From NCBI GenBank assembly GCA_036310185.1, contig JAXJSH010000012.1, forward strand, positions 1 through 12,837: 12,837 nucleotides of DNA, read 5' to 3'. Shown one piece after another: positions 1 to 6,373 of this stretch. Under the pieces are notes generated by a model that had not been told where the DNA came from, searched no databases, and worked only from the letters and a program-made list of their open reading frames with translations. The translations under genes and the position numbers were made by a program. How positions within the stretch are numbered: the first letter of the stretch is position 1; every line of letters begins with the position of its first letter. This DNA comes from JALENY01 sp036310185. GTDB lineage: Bacteria; Bacillota; Clostridia; Lachnospirales; Lachnospiraceae.

Positions 1-224
1 ATAAAGAGCGGATATTTGGTGGGATTTATGGCAATGGTTTTCTCGTAAAGATTACAGAGGCCAGTAAGAAATTTATGCCGGATAGCGAACCTGAACCACC
101 ATATGAAGGTGCAAAACCTATGTTACCAGTAACCATTTTGGATGATAGAACTGCATTGCAAAATATGGTGGAAGAAATGTATCCGGAATTGCCGGAGAGA
201 AAACCCAAAAAGAAAAAAGTATAA
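1..224 (+). CDS. TfoX/Sxy N-terminal-domain-like protein, 3' end only
   Basis: The frame is open from the window edge (first full codon at base 3) to TAA at 222-224, giving the last 73 residues. The visible segment has the hallmarks of small TfoX N-terminal-domain proteins of Firmicutes: IFGGIYGNGFLVK, then a lysine-rich helix, PYEGAKPML, a short acidic stretch, MVEEMYPELP and a basic tail ending KPKKKKV. Family members are about 100-115 residues, so roughly a third lies upstream of the window. TfoX/Sxy is a competence regulator in gamma-proteobacteria. The stand-alone N-domain proteins of Clostridia have no proven role, so a competence function should not be assumed. Recognition is from memory of the family pattern. 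The fragment ends 151 bp before the next gene, which has its own candidate promoter. Confidence 0.75.
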   Translation, partial: KERIFGGIYGNGFLVKITEASKKFMPDSEPEPPYEGAKPMLPVTILDDRTALQNMVEEMYPELPERKPKKKKV

Positions 225-286
225 ATTGTGGAAAGTCACTCTGTTTATAAAGGTGTATAGAGAGGGGAATGAACTCCAATTTTAAT

Positions 287-335
287 ATTTCAGAAACATT
301 TCTCAAAAATTTCAAAAACATACCGCTTATATACT
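287..335 (+). promoter_or_regulatory. Candidate activated promoter: three tandem 11-bp repeats plus -10 box
   Basis: Three head-to-tail 11-mers abut exactly: ATTTCAGAAAC (287-297), ATTTCTCAAAA (298-308) and ATTTCAAAAAC (309-319). They are followed 10 bp later by TATACT (330-335), a good -10 box. No proper -35 box lies 16-18 bp upstream of it; that position falls inside the third repeat. Direct repeats with 11-bp period replacing the -35 box are the usual arrangement for OmpR/PhoB-family activators, and a regulator of that family is encoded at 1344-2015. The repeats are directly visible; the regulator assignment is inference. Confidence 0.5.
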
Positions 336-375
336 ACTGCCATACTCAAAAAAACAAATTGAAAGAGGTAAGATT

Positions 376-744
376 ATGAATAACAGTGATCAGAAATTTA
401 TGGCAGAAAAGATTCGTTCAGAGTACATTGAAAAGAAAAGCACGGAACTGGACGTGCTACGTAATCTGGACGCAAAAGTGAAACGTCCGGCGAATGTATT
501 TGCAGGTGTTTTTGGTACAGTCAGCGCTCTGGTAATGGGCAGCGGAATGAGCCTTGCAATGACCAATCTGGGTCAGACTCTGAATATTTCCAATCCAATG
601 ACAGTTGGTGTTGTGATCGGGCTGGTCGGTATGGGTATGGCTGCATTGACTTATCCCATCTACAAAAAGATCCTAAACAGCCGCAGAAAGAAATATGCTG
701 CTGAAATTATGAAACTCAGTGACAGAATTGTTGATGAACGGTAG
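376..744 (+). CDS. Small two-helix membrane protein, paralogue of 3157-3552
   Basis: The product is 122 residues. The ATG at 376 follows AAAGAGGT (362-369), a good ribosome site at normal spacing. A charged N-terminal segment (about residues 1-38) is followed by two hydrophobic segments: about 42-62, running into the motif GSGMSLAMTNLG, and about 74-94. A basic patch (KKILNSRRKKYAAE) and a short charged tail follow. Both tails are therefore probably cytoplasmic, with a short outside loop. The protein aligns along nearly its whole length with the product at 3157-3552, sharing LRNLDA/LRRLDA, GMSLAMT-LG, YPIYKK/YPLYNR and EI-KL-D/EI-RL-D. No characterised family was recognised. It is the first gene of a likely operon, with the next start only 16 bp past its stop, and it sits upstream of a two-component system. 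A role as membrane sensor partner or effector is inference. Confidence 0.85.
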   Translation: MNNSDQKFMAEKIRSEYIEKKSTELDVLRNLDAKVKRPANVFAGVFGTVSALVMGSGMSLAMTNLGQTLNISNPMTVGVVIGLVGMGMAALTYPIYKKILNSRRKKYAAEIMKLSDRIVDER

Positions 745-760
745 ATCGGAGGGTATGAAA

Positions 761-1081
761 ATGAGTGAATATAAATTGAAGACCGGTAAAGTTGGAGAAG
801 CTGTCGTTGGGGCATATAAGAAAATCGAAAATGCTGTTGTTGGTGGTTATAAAGAAATTGAGAATAAGTTCAGCGATAAATTTCTGAATGAAGATGGAAC
901 CCTGAAAACAGGCAAAGCAGGTCAGACAGTGGTAAGGGGTTATAAAAAAATCGAAGATGGGATTGTAGGCGGTTACAAAAAGATGGAAGATGGTGTTGTA
1001 AGCGGTTATAAGAAAATAGAAAATTCTTTTGTGGAAACCTTTCTGGAAAAAGTGGAGGATGATTCGGATCATGCCCAGTAA
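761..1081 (+). CDS. Small protein made of 11-residue YKKIE repeats
   Basis: The start at 761 (106 residues) is preferred because GGAGGG at 748-753 lies 7 bp upstream. The earlier in-frame ATG at 755 would leave 1 bp of spacing, and the one at 719 lies inside the upstream gene. The protein is soluble, rich in Lys, Glu, Gly and Val, and has no signal peptide or membrane segment. It holds five copies of an 11-residue unit, consensus VVGGYKKIEDG, at residues 15-25, 26-36, 57-67, 68-78 and 79-89. A larger duplication with a 42-residue step is also seen: LKTGKVGEAVV at residue 6 matches LKTGKAGQTVV at residue 48. Hydrophobic positions recur with the 11-residue period, as in amphipathic helices of the synuclein or LEA kind that lie on membranes. 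That structural idea is inference and no named family was recognised. The gene is 16 bp after the two-helix membrane protein and probably co-transcribed with it. Confidence 0.8.
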   Translation: MSEYKLKTGKVGEAVVGAYKKIENAVVGGYKEIENKFSDKFLNEDGTLKTGKAGQTVVRGYKKIEDGIVGGYKKMEDGVVSGYKKIENSFVETFLEKVEDDSDHAQ

Positions 1082-1167
1082 AACAAACCCGAAGACCGGG
1101 AAATATGCATAACCTCATTTTTATGATTTAAGGCGGATCTGGCAGAAAAACAGGGATCAGGAATGTG

Positions 1168-1195
1168 CTGACAGGCATGGTAAAATAGATATAAT
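1168..1195 (+). promoter_or_regulatory. Candidate promoter for the response regulator gene
   Basis: CTGACA (1168-1173) and TATAAT (1190-1195) are separated by 16 bp and match the vegetative consensus at 11 of 12 positions. They lie in the 262-bp gap between the repeat protein and the response regulator, about 150 bp upstream of the regulator start, so a long leader would result. No strong terminator was seen after 1081, so read-through from the upstream promoter is also possible. Confidence 0.4.
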
Positions 1196-1291
1196 TGCAG
1201 GCGTGAAATACAAAGTAAATGGATTGCGGGCAGAATGAGCATCTGCCTGCAAAATTTTTATTTGCAGACAGTCAAAATACAAACATAACTT

Positions 1292-1311
1292 TAACATTTT
1301 CATGTTACAAT
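1292..1311 (+). promoter_or_regulatory. Palindrome overlapping a possible -10 box before the response regulator
   Basis: TAACAT (1292-1297) and ATGTTA (1302-1307) form a perfect inverted repeat with a 4-bp spacer. Its right arm overlaps TACAAT (1306-1311), a plausible -10 box 33 bp before the regulator start at 1344. No convincing -35 box sits at the right distance. The site could be an operator or an autoregulatory site; this is inference. Confidence 0.35.
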
Positions 1312-1343
1312 GAAAAAAATGAAAAAAGAAATGGAGAATGGAC

Positions 1344-2015
1344 ATGTTTCAGATATTAGTTGTAGAAGACGATCAGGATCTTAATCGCACTGTCTGTGCA
1401 TTTTTGAACGGGTCAGGATATAAAGCTACGGGATGCTGCAGCGCTGCAGATGCATATAATTCCATGTATGAAAACATGTTTGACCTGATTGTGTCCGATA
1501 TTATGATGCCGGGAATTGACGGTTTTGAATTTGCTGAAAATGTAAGAATGCTCGACGAAAATATTCCGATTTTGTTTATGACTGCAAAGGATGATTTCGC
1601 TTCCAAACAGCGTGGTTTTCGCATTGGTGTGGATGATTACATGGTCAAGCCTGTCAATCTGGATGAATTGTTCCTGCGTATCGGAGCACTTCTGCGAAGG
1701 GCAAAGATCGCATCTTCCCGTAAACTGGAGGTGGGAAAATTCAGGATGGATGTGGACGAATATACGGCAGAGCTTGACGGAGAGGAGATCAGTCTGACAA
1801 ACCGGGAATTTAATATTTTGTATAAACTGTTGTCCTATCCAAAGAAAACATTCACCCGTCAACAGCTCATGGATGAGTTCTGGGACCCGAATACGGAAAC
1901 GGCGCCAAGAGCGGTAGATGTCTATATGACCAAACTGAGAAGCAAGCTGGCAGCATGTGACGATTTTGAAATCAGGACAGTTCATGGTTTAGGATATAAG
2001 GCGGTGATCAAATGA
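1344..2015 (+). CDS. OmpR/PhoB-family response regulator
   Basis: The ATG at 1344 is chosen (223 residues) because GGAGAA (1333-1338) gives good spacing to it but overlaps the in-frame ATG at 1338. The receiver domain covers about residues 1-115. It has the acidic pair in VVEDD, the phosphoacceptor Asp52 in LIVSDIMMPG, Thr80 in FMTAKDD and Lys102 in MVKP. A winged-helix DNA-binding domain follows (about 125-222), with LTNREFNILYKLL, the recognition-helix segment RAVDVYMTKLRSKL and a wing ending VHGLGYKAVIK. All catalytic positions are intact. The stop overlaps the kinase start by 4 bp (ATGA), so the two are translationally coupled partners. It probably controls the surrounding membrane-protein genes; the 11-bp repeats at 287-319 are the best visible candidate site. 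The specific system (van-, lia- or css-like) cannot be named. Confidence 0.95.
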   Translation: MFQILVVEDDQDLNRTVCAFLNGSGYKATGCCSAADAYNSMYENMFDLIVSDIMMPGIDGFEFAENVRMLDENIPILFMTAKDDFASKQRGFRIGVDDYMVKPVNLDELFLRIGALLRRAKIASSRKLEVGKFRMDVDEYTAELDGEEISLTNREFNILYKLLSYPKKTFTRQQLMDEFWDPNTETAPRAVDVYMTKLRSKLAACDDFEIRTVHGLGYKAVIK

Positions 2016-3070
2016 GGCGCATTCTGAGAGCAGTTATACGCTATCTGACATTTTTTCTGTTGGTGGCATTTCTTGTAACCTGCTGTGTAACCCTGTTTAC
2101 CGTTACATTAACAGAAAGTCTTGGCGTTACGCTAACCGGGGAAAATCTGAATACTGCTGCAAAACTGACTTTTGCAAATGTGATAGGTCTCAGCCTGCTG
2201 TTTATGTTCATCGATGTGCTTCGCCGGAAATTGACTGTTGAAAGAAGCGTAAGAAGTATCACAGACGCAGCCAGAAAAATGGTAGCCGGAGATTTTTCTG
2301 TAAGAGTGAATCGTGTCAGCAAATTTGGCTACGATGAGAGCTTTAACGAGATCATTGACTGCTTTAATCAGATGGCACAGGAATTAGCTGGCGTGGAAAC
2401 GCTGAGAACAGATTTCATTTCCAATGTGTCCCATGAAATGAAAACACCTTTGGCAGTGATTCAGAATTACGGAACGCTATTGCAGGCGCCTGATCTGTCG
2501 GAGGAAAAACGGATGGAATTCGCCCAGGGGGTTACCAACGGTTCCAGACGTCTGGCAGACATGGTGACAAATATTCTGAAACTGAATAAACTGGAAAATC
2601 AGAAAATATATCCCAACACAGAGGAATATGACTTAGGTGAGCAGTTATGCGAGTCTTTGCTGCAATACGAAAATATCTGGGAAGAGAAAGGTATTGAGAT
2701 AGAAACGGATATTGCCGAAGGAATCTCTGTTTATGCAGACAGGGAGCTGCTTGCCCTTGTTTGGAATAATCTGCTTTCCAATGCCTTTAAGTTTACGCCG
2801 AAAGGCGGAACCGTCTTTATTTCCATGAAAGCATCAAATGATGACGTTATCGTGAAAGTGCAGGATACCGGATGTGGAATGTCTGCCGAAACAGGTTCGC
2901 ACATTTTTGACAAATTCTATCAGGGAGATACCTCTCATGCCGCACAGGGCAATGGCCTGGGACTGGCATTGGTAAAACGGGTAGTAGACATTCTGCATGG
3001 TCAAATCAGTGTGGAAAGTGCACTTGGAAAAGGAACTGCATTTACGGTAACACTTGGGAGAAAAGGATGA
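2012..3070 (+). CDS. Sensor histidine kinase with a very short outside loop
   Basis: The product is 352 residues and starts inside the stop of the response regulator. Two membrane segments (about residues 11-33 and 53-72) flank only about 20 residues outside the cell. A HAMP linker follows (about 73-125). The HisKA domain carries the phosphorylated His141 in FISNVSHEMKTPL. The ATP-binding domain shows the N box (WNNLLSNAFKF, about 251-261), G1 (DTGCGM, 285-290), F box (IFDKFYQGD) and G2 (GNGLGLAL, 313-320), ending GKGTAFTVTL. All catalytic motifs are intact. Kinases with so little outside domain often sense events in or at the membrane, frequently through a partner membrane protein, as in LiaS or BceS types. 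The two paralogous two-helix proteins on either side are candidate partners, which is inference. The next gene begins 86 bp later with no terminator seen between. Confidence 0.93.
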   Translation: MRRILRAVIRYLTFFLLVAFLVTCCVTLFTVTLTESLGVTLTGENLNTAAKLTFANVIGLSLLFMFIDVLRRKLTVERSVRSITDAARKMVAGDFSVRVNRVSKFGYDESFNEIIDCFNQMAQELAGVETLRTDFISNVSHEMKTPLAVIQNYGTLLQAPDLSEEKRMEFAQGVTNGSRRLADMVTNILKLNKLENQKIYPNTEEYDLGEQLCESLLQYENIWEEKGIEIETDIAEGISVYADRELLALVWNNLLSNAFKFTPKGGTVFISMKASNDDVIVKVQDTGCGMSAETGSHIFDKFYQGDTSHAAQGNGLGLALVKRVVDILHGQISVESALGKGTAFTVTLGRKG

Positions 3071-3156
3071 AGAATTACGATTCCAAAACAGAGTGTGAGC
3101 TAAAAAAGATAGAAAAGTGTTAATGTGTATGCAAAAACAAAATCAGGAGGAAAGAC

Positions 3157-3552
3157 ATGGAAAGCAATGAAAATAAGGAAATATTTCAATACACATATTC
3201 TGCAAAGGAACAGGAAGAACTGCGAAGGATACGAAGCAAGTATATGCCGAAGGAAGAAACAAAAATGGAGCAGCTGCGTCGTCTGGATGCAAGCGTCTCT
3301 CAAAAAGCAACCATGCTGTCATTGCTCGTCGGGCTGGCGGGAACTTTGGTTCTTGGACTGGGTATGAGTCTTGCTATGACTGAGTTGGGGACAATGTTTG
3401 GTAAAATGGCGATGGCGGCAGGCTGTATCGTCGGAGTTATTGGCATCGGGTTAATAGCGATTGCCTATCCCTTATATAATCGGGTGCTTAAGAAAGAGAG
3501 GGAAAGGATTGCGCCGGAGATTCTTCGATTGACAGATGAACTGATGAAATAG
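3157..3552 (+). CDS. Small two-helix membrane protein, paralogue of 376-744
   Basis: The product is 131 residues. The ATG at 3157 has an ideal site, AGGAGG (3145-3150), 6 bp upstream. The N-terminal third is charged and probably helical (AKEQEELRRIRSKYM), longer than in the paralogue. Two hydrophobic segments follow: about residues 50-69, running into GLGMSLAMTELG, and about 84-104. The tail is basic and then acidic (RVLKKERERIAPEILRLTDELMK). It shares GMSLAMT, the YP-Y motif after the second helix and the C-terminal EI-L-D pattern with the product at 376-744. A duplication split around the two-component genes is the simplest explanation. It lies 86 bp after the kinase and is probably in the same transcript, which ends in the hairpin at 3558-3583. 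No known family was recognised; a sensory-partner or effector role is inference. Confidence 0.87.
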   Translation: MESNENKEIFQYTYSAKEQEELRRIRSKYMPKEETKMEQLRRLDASVSQKATMLSLLVGLAGTLVLGLGMSLAMTELGTMFGKMAMAAGCIVGVIGIGLIAIAYPLYNRVLKKERERIAPEILRLTDELMK

Positions 3553-3557
3553 GGGTT

Positions 3558-3583
3558 AAAACACATTTTAGAAAATGGTTTTT
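3558..3583 (+). terminator. A/T-rich hairpin with T-tract after the second two-helix gene
   Basis: AAAAC and CATTTT on the left (with one bulged A) pair with AAAATG and GTTTT on the right, followed by T residues, starting 6 bp after the stop at 3552. The stem has little G/C, so it may be a weak terminator. Confidence 0.4.
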
Positions 3584-3614
3584 GGTCAAAAACACGGATG
3601 GAGGTAAAAATATC

Positions 3615-3701
3615 ATGTATGAACTGATACAGGTTTCAGATACCAGTTATTATATTCAAAGTCCTGCAAAAATCGGACTTGTGAAGCTAAATGACGTCGA
3701 A
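3615..3701 (+). pseudogene. N-terminal stub of an MBL-fold metallohydrolase gene
   Basis: A ribosome site (GGAGG, 3600-3604) and ATG at 3615 open a frame whose first 29 residues (MYELIQVSDTSYYIQSPAKI, then GLVKLNDVE) match the start of Firmicutes MBL-fold hydrolases. Those proteins continue with a CLIDSG-type strand and, later, the metal motif HxHxDH. Here the similarity stops near 3701. The frame runs on to a stop at 3861-3863 through unrelated residues, and that stretch overlaps the opposite-strand LysR gene. No HxHxDH is present anywhere in the stub, so no active enzyme can be made. The gene was probably cut by the rearrangement that put the LysR/EamA pair here. Family recognition is from memory of the N-terminal pattern. 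Confidence 0.5.
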
Positions 3702-3763
3702 ATGTCCTGCGATTTTGCCTGCTGGTTGAATATGGCCGGAAGTTTCAGTCAAACATTTATTTA

Positions 3764-4636
3764 TCATGTCCTGAAGTGCCTGTATTCCAGATACTCCACA
3801 AATTTTGTTACCGCAATGGGGGCAGTTTTCATATCTTTTACAACAAACCCTATTTGTCGGTAAGCGTCCACATCCAGACTTTTACTGACAATACGATAGG
3901 GAACCCGTTTTAAAATAAGTTCCGGTAAAATGCTGACTCCTAACCCGCTTTCGACCATGGACATTACAGCGTAGTCATCCCAGGTAGTAAAGCGGACATC
4001 CGGTTTTAAATTATTTCGTTCGAACAGTTCGGAAATCTCCGCCCGGGCACCCTTTTCCAGCAGCATAAAAGGTTTCCGGCATAGTTCTCTTAAAGGAAAA
4101 ACTGCCTGCCCGGCTAACGGGTGGTCCGCCGGAATGATTGCTTTCAGTTCATCTTTTTCCAGAAAAATGCAGTCCAGCTCAGCGCTTGCCGGCAATCGCA
4201 AAAAGCCGCAGTCAACCCGTCCTTCCAGAATCCATTCTTCGATTTCGGTGTAATCGCCTAATAAAAGTTCATACTCAATTCCTGGATAATCCTTTTGAAA
4301 TGCTTTGATGATATTGGGCAGCCAGTGAGTTGCCACACTTGAAAATGTGCCGATCCGTATTAAACCCGTTTCTAATCCGTGGATGGAATCAATCTGCATC
4401 TGCATTTTGTCGTATGCTTCGCAGACGCTTTTTGCATAAGGGAGAATTTTCAAGCCGTCTGAAGTAAGTTTTAATCCGGACTTACTGCGTTCTAATAAAG
4501 TCACATTCCACTCGTTTTCCAGATCGCCGATCATTCTGCTGATTCCGGATTGGGAATATCCAAGAGCATCGGCGGCTTTTGTAAAGCTTTCCAATTCAAT
4601 TGTCTTAATCAAGGCCTTGTATTTCTGTATATTCAT
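3764..4636 (-). CDS. LysR-family transcriptional regulator
   Basis: The product is 290 residues, normal for the family. The start is the ATG read from 4636, with only a weak ribosome site (GTGGA). The winged helix-turn-helix is at about residues 1-60: FTKAADALGYSQSGISRMIGDLE, then LLERSKSGLKLTSDG. A linker helix follows, then the two-lobed effector-binding domain (about 90-287), opening with LIRIGTFSSVATHWLP and including VDCGFLR and ESGLGVSILPELI. LysR proteins usually control the gene transcribed away from them, here the EamA transporter at 4754, across a 117-bp shared intergenic region. The effector is unknown. The 3' end faces the truncated MBL gene, and no terminator was seen downstream of it. 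Confidence 0.93.
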   Translation of the reverse strand: MNIQKYKALIKTIELESFTKAADALGYSQSGISRMIGDLENEWNVTLLERSKSGLKLTSDGLKILPYAKSVCEAYDKMQMQIDSIHGLETGLIRIGTFSSVATHWLPNIIKAFQKDYPGIEYELLLGDYTEIEEWILEGRVDCGFLRLPASAELDCIFLEKDELKAIIPADHPLAGQAVFPLRELCRKPFMLLEKGARAEISELFERNNLKPDVRFTTWDDYAVMSMVESGLGVSILPELILKRVPYRIVSKSLDVDAYRQIGFVVKDMKTAPIAVTKFVEYLEYRHFRT

Positions 4637-4679
4637 ATTTTATTCCACTGCTCCAATATCTGATTTTCTCATGGTGATT

Positions 4680-4722
4680 ATGATAAACATTCGTTTTTGT
4701 AATTATATTTTGTATGATAAAC
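4680..4722. promoter_or_regulatory. Shared LysR/EamA intergenic region with a 9-bp direct repeat
   Basis: ATGATAAAC occurs at 4680-4688 and again at 4714-4722, 34 bp apart (about three helix turns), between the divergent LysR and EamA genes. The region is very A/T rich. TATGAT (4713-4718) could be a -10 box for the transporter. A LysR operator is expected in such a region, but no clear dyad was identified, so the repeat is only a candidate. Confidence 0.3.
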
Positions 4723-4753
4723 TAACAATATAAATTTTTCAAGGAGCGTAGTT

Positions 4754-5599
4754 ATGAAATCGCCGTATATCAGTTACATATTAGCTTTACTTTTATTTGG
4801 ATCCAATGGAATAATTGCAAGCTGCATTGATTTATCCAGCGCAGAAATTGTCCTGTACAGGACTTTTATTGGTTCCTTGCTGCTGGCAGTACTTTTTCTG
4901 GCAGCCGGGAATCAGTGGACGTTTTATAAGAATAAAAAGCATTTTTTCTATCTGGCACTTTCGGGTGCAGCAATGGGATTGAGCTGGATGTTTCTTTATG
5001 AAGCTTATAATCAGATAGGGGTCAGTGTGTCATCCCTGCTTTATTATTGCGGGCCGGTCATCGTCATGGCCATTGCGCCTTTTGCTTTTAAAGAAAAGCT
5101 CACGAAGCGAAAGCTGATTGGTTTTCTTGCGGTTTTAATCGGTATTGTTCTGGTAAATGGAAATCTTTCAAATGGAGGAGCAAACTTTTTCGGTATATTT
5201 TGTGGCCTGATGTCTGCAGTTATGTACTCGTTCATGGTTATCTTCAATAAAAAAGCAAAAAGTATTTCCGGCCTTGAAAATTCATTGCTTCAACTGGCGA
5301 TCAGTTGTGTGACAGTAGCGTTATTTACTTTGTGGAAAGGAACTTTTTCCTTTTATATACCGCAGGACAGCATATTTCCGCTTCTGTTTTTGGGGCTGGT
5401 TAATACGGGAATCGGATGTTATCTGTATTTTTCCAGGTTAGAAAAGATTCCGGTTCAAAGTGTTTCCGTTTTAGGATATCTTGAGCCTTTGTCGGCGGTA
5501 TTTCTCTCGGTGATCGTTTTAAGGGAAACGATGGATTTTGTACAGGTGACCGGGGCGGTACTTGTGCTTGGCGGGGCTGTTTATTCGGAGTTTAATTGA
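4754..5599 (+). CDS. EamA/DMT-family exporter
   Basis: The product is 281 residues. The ATG at 4754 is preceded by AAGGAG (4741-4746) at 7 bp. The protein is almost wholly hydrophobic and resolves into about ten membrane helices in two homologous halves (about residues 1-135 and 145-281). This is the EamA repeat layout of the drug/metabolite transporter superfamily. Typical features include the first-half LYRTFIGSLLLA after helix 1, a glycine-rich end of the first half (LIGIVLVNGN), and the second-half ending SVLGYLEPLSAVFLSVIVLRE, characteristic of EamA proteins. Members export amino acids, nucleobases or other metabolites; the substrate cannot be told. Its divergent LysR neighbour is the probable regulator. 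Transcription ends at the hairpin at 5635-5675. Confidence 0.93.
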   Translation: MKSPYISYILALLLFGSNGIIASCIDLSSAEIVLYRTFIGSLLLAVLFLAAGNQWTFYKNKKHFFYLALSGAAMGLSWMFLYEAYNQIGVSVSSLLYYCGPVIVMAIAPFAFKEKLTKRKLIGFLAVLIGIVLVNGNLSNGGANFFGIFCGLMSAVMYSFMVIFNKKAKSISGLENSLLQLAISCVTVALFTLWKGTFSFYIPQDSIFPLLFLGLVNTGIGCYLYFSRLEKIPVQSVSVLGYLEPLSAVFLSVIVLRETMDFVQVTGAVLVLGGAVYSEFN

Positions 5600-5634
5600 A
5601 TCTGCCGGTCAAAAATCCTGTTTAGTAAAATATA

Positions 5635-5675
5635 AAAAATCTCTGTTGTTCTGCTGCAGAATGACGGAGATTTTT
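5635..5675 (+). terminator. Intrinsic terminator after the EamA transporter
   Basis: AAAAATCTC (5635-5643) pairs perfectly with GAGATTTTT (5667-5675). An inner stem of TTCTG with CAGAA closes on a CTG loop. A-tracts and T-tracts on the two sides make it potentially bidirectional. It lies 36 bp after the transporter stop. Confidence 0.85.
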
Positions 5676-5883
5676 AACATTTTGCAGCATTAATAAAAGC
5701 AGCATTTTCTGGCTGCGGAAGTGTGGAAAACAGGAAAATAAAAAATATTGGATGTTTTAGAGCATTATAACAGCAAAAGTTATAGCCCTCACAGCGGTCA
5801 ATATGATAAAATGGAGAAGCAGTGAAGTATCAGGAAAAAGCAATCGACTTACAGAATAAAATTTGCAGGGAGACAGAACACAA

Positions 5884-6354
5884 ATGAAACTACTCTTTAA
5901 ACAACGATTTTTTTCATGGTTTGACAGCTATGACATCTACGATGAAACCGGTAAACCGGTATATACTGTAAAAGGTCAGCTTTCATGGGGGCATTGTCTG
6001 AAAATCTACGATGCATTCGGAAACGAAATCGGTACGGTCAAGGAACGGATTTTAACTTTTCTTCCCAAATTTGAAATATATCTGGGCAATAATTATATTG
6101 GATGCATCAGCAAGGAATTCACTTTTTTTAAACCCAAATTCAATATTGATTACAATGGCTGGCATATTGAGGGTGATTTTTTTGAGTGGGATTACAGGAT
6201 TCTGAATATGTCCGGTCAGTGCATTGCTGAAATATCAAAGCAGCTTTTCAAGTGGACAGACACTTATGTCATAGATGTATATAATCCCCAGGATGCATTA
6301 GGCGCACTTATGCTGGTGCTTGCGATTGATGCGGAAAAGTGTTCGAGAGATTAG
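5884..6354 (+). CDS. LURP-one-related (YxjI-like) beta-rich protein
   Basis: The ATG at 5884 (156 residues) is preferred, with AGGGAGA (5867-5873) 10 bp upstream; an in-frame TTG at 5863 overlaps that site. The sequence begins MKLLFKQRFFSWFDSYDIYD and continues with repeated strand-turn patterns (VYTVKGQLSWGHCLKIYDA, GNEIGTVKERILTFLPKFEI, GWHIEGDFFEWDYRI). It ends with a hydrophobic helix (ALGALMLVLAIDA). These fit the LURP-one/YxjI family, which folds as a membrane-tethered-like beta barrel around a C-terminal helix, related to the Tubby domain. Bacterial members have no established biochemical role; lipid or phosphoinositide-like binding is only an analogy. About 160 residues is the normal family length. 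The 208-bp upstream gap after the terminator contains TATGAT and TAAAAT near 5802-5812 as weak -10 candidates. Confidence 0.75.
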   Translation: MKLLFKQRFFSWFDSYDIYDETGKPVYTVKGQLSWGHCLKIYDAFGNEIGTVKERILTFLPKFEIYLGNNYIGCISKEFTFFKPKFNIDYNGWHIEGDFFEWDYRILNMSGQCIAEISKQLFKWTDTYVIDVYNPQDALGALMLVLAIDAEKCSRD

Positions 6355-6373
6355 CTGTATATGTGTATCCCCA

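Noticed and set aside
716..1118. Long opposite-strand open frames over the repeat gene
   Set aside because: They are mirror images of the low-complexity repeats, with no ribosome site; the forward frame has a good site and a coherent repeat protein.
1413..1985. A 190-codon frame opposite the response regulator
   Set aside because: It is antisense to a textbook response regulator with all motifs intact and shows no recognisable protein pattern.
3707..3769. Out-of-frame stretch reading LRFCLLVEYGRKFQSNIYLSC, cut short here to 21 codons, faintly like part of an HPr-type phosphocarrier
   Set aside because: It is too short and the active-site His region is missing; similarity may be chance. A protein search with the three frames of 3702-3770 would settle it.
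5802..5812. TATGAT/TAAAAT as a promoter for the YxjI-like gene
   Set aside because: No acceptable -35 box lies 16-18 bp upstream of either hexamer, so it was not listed as its own feature.
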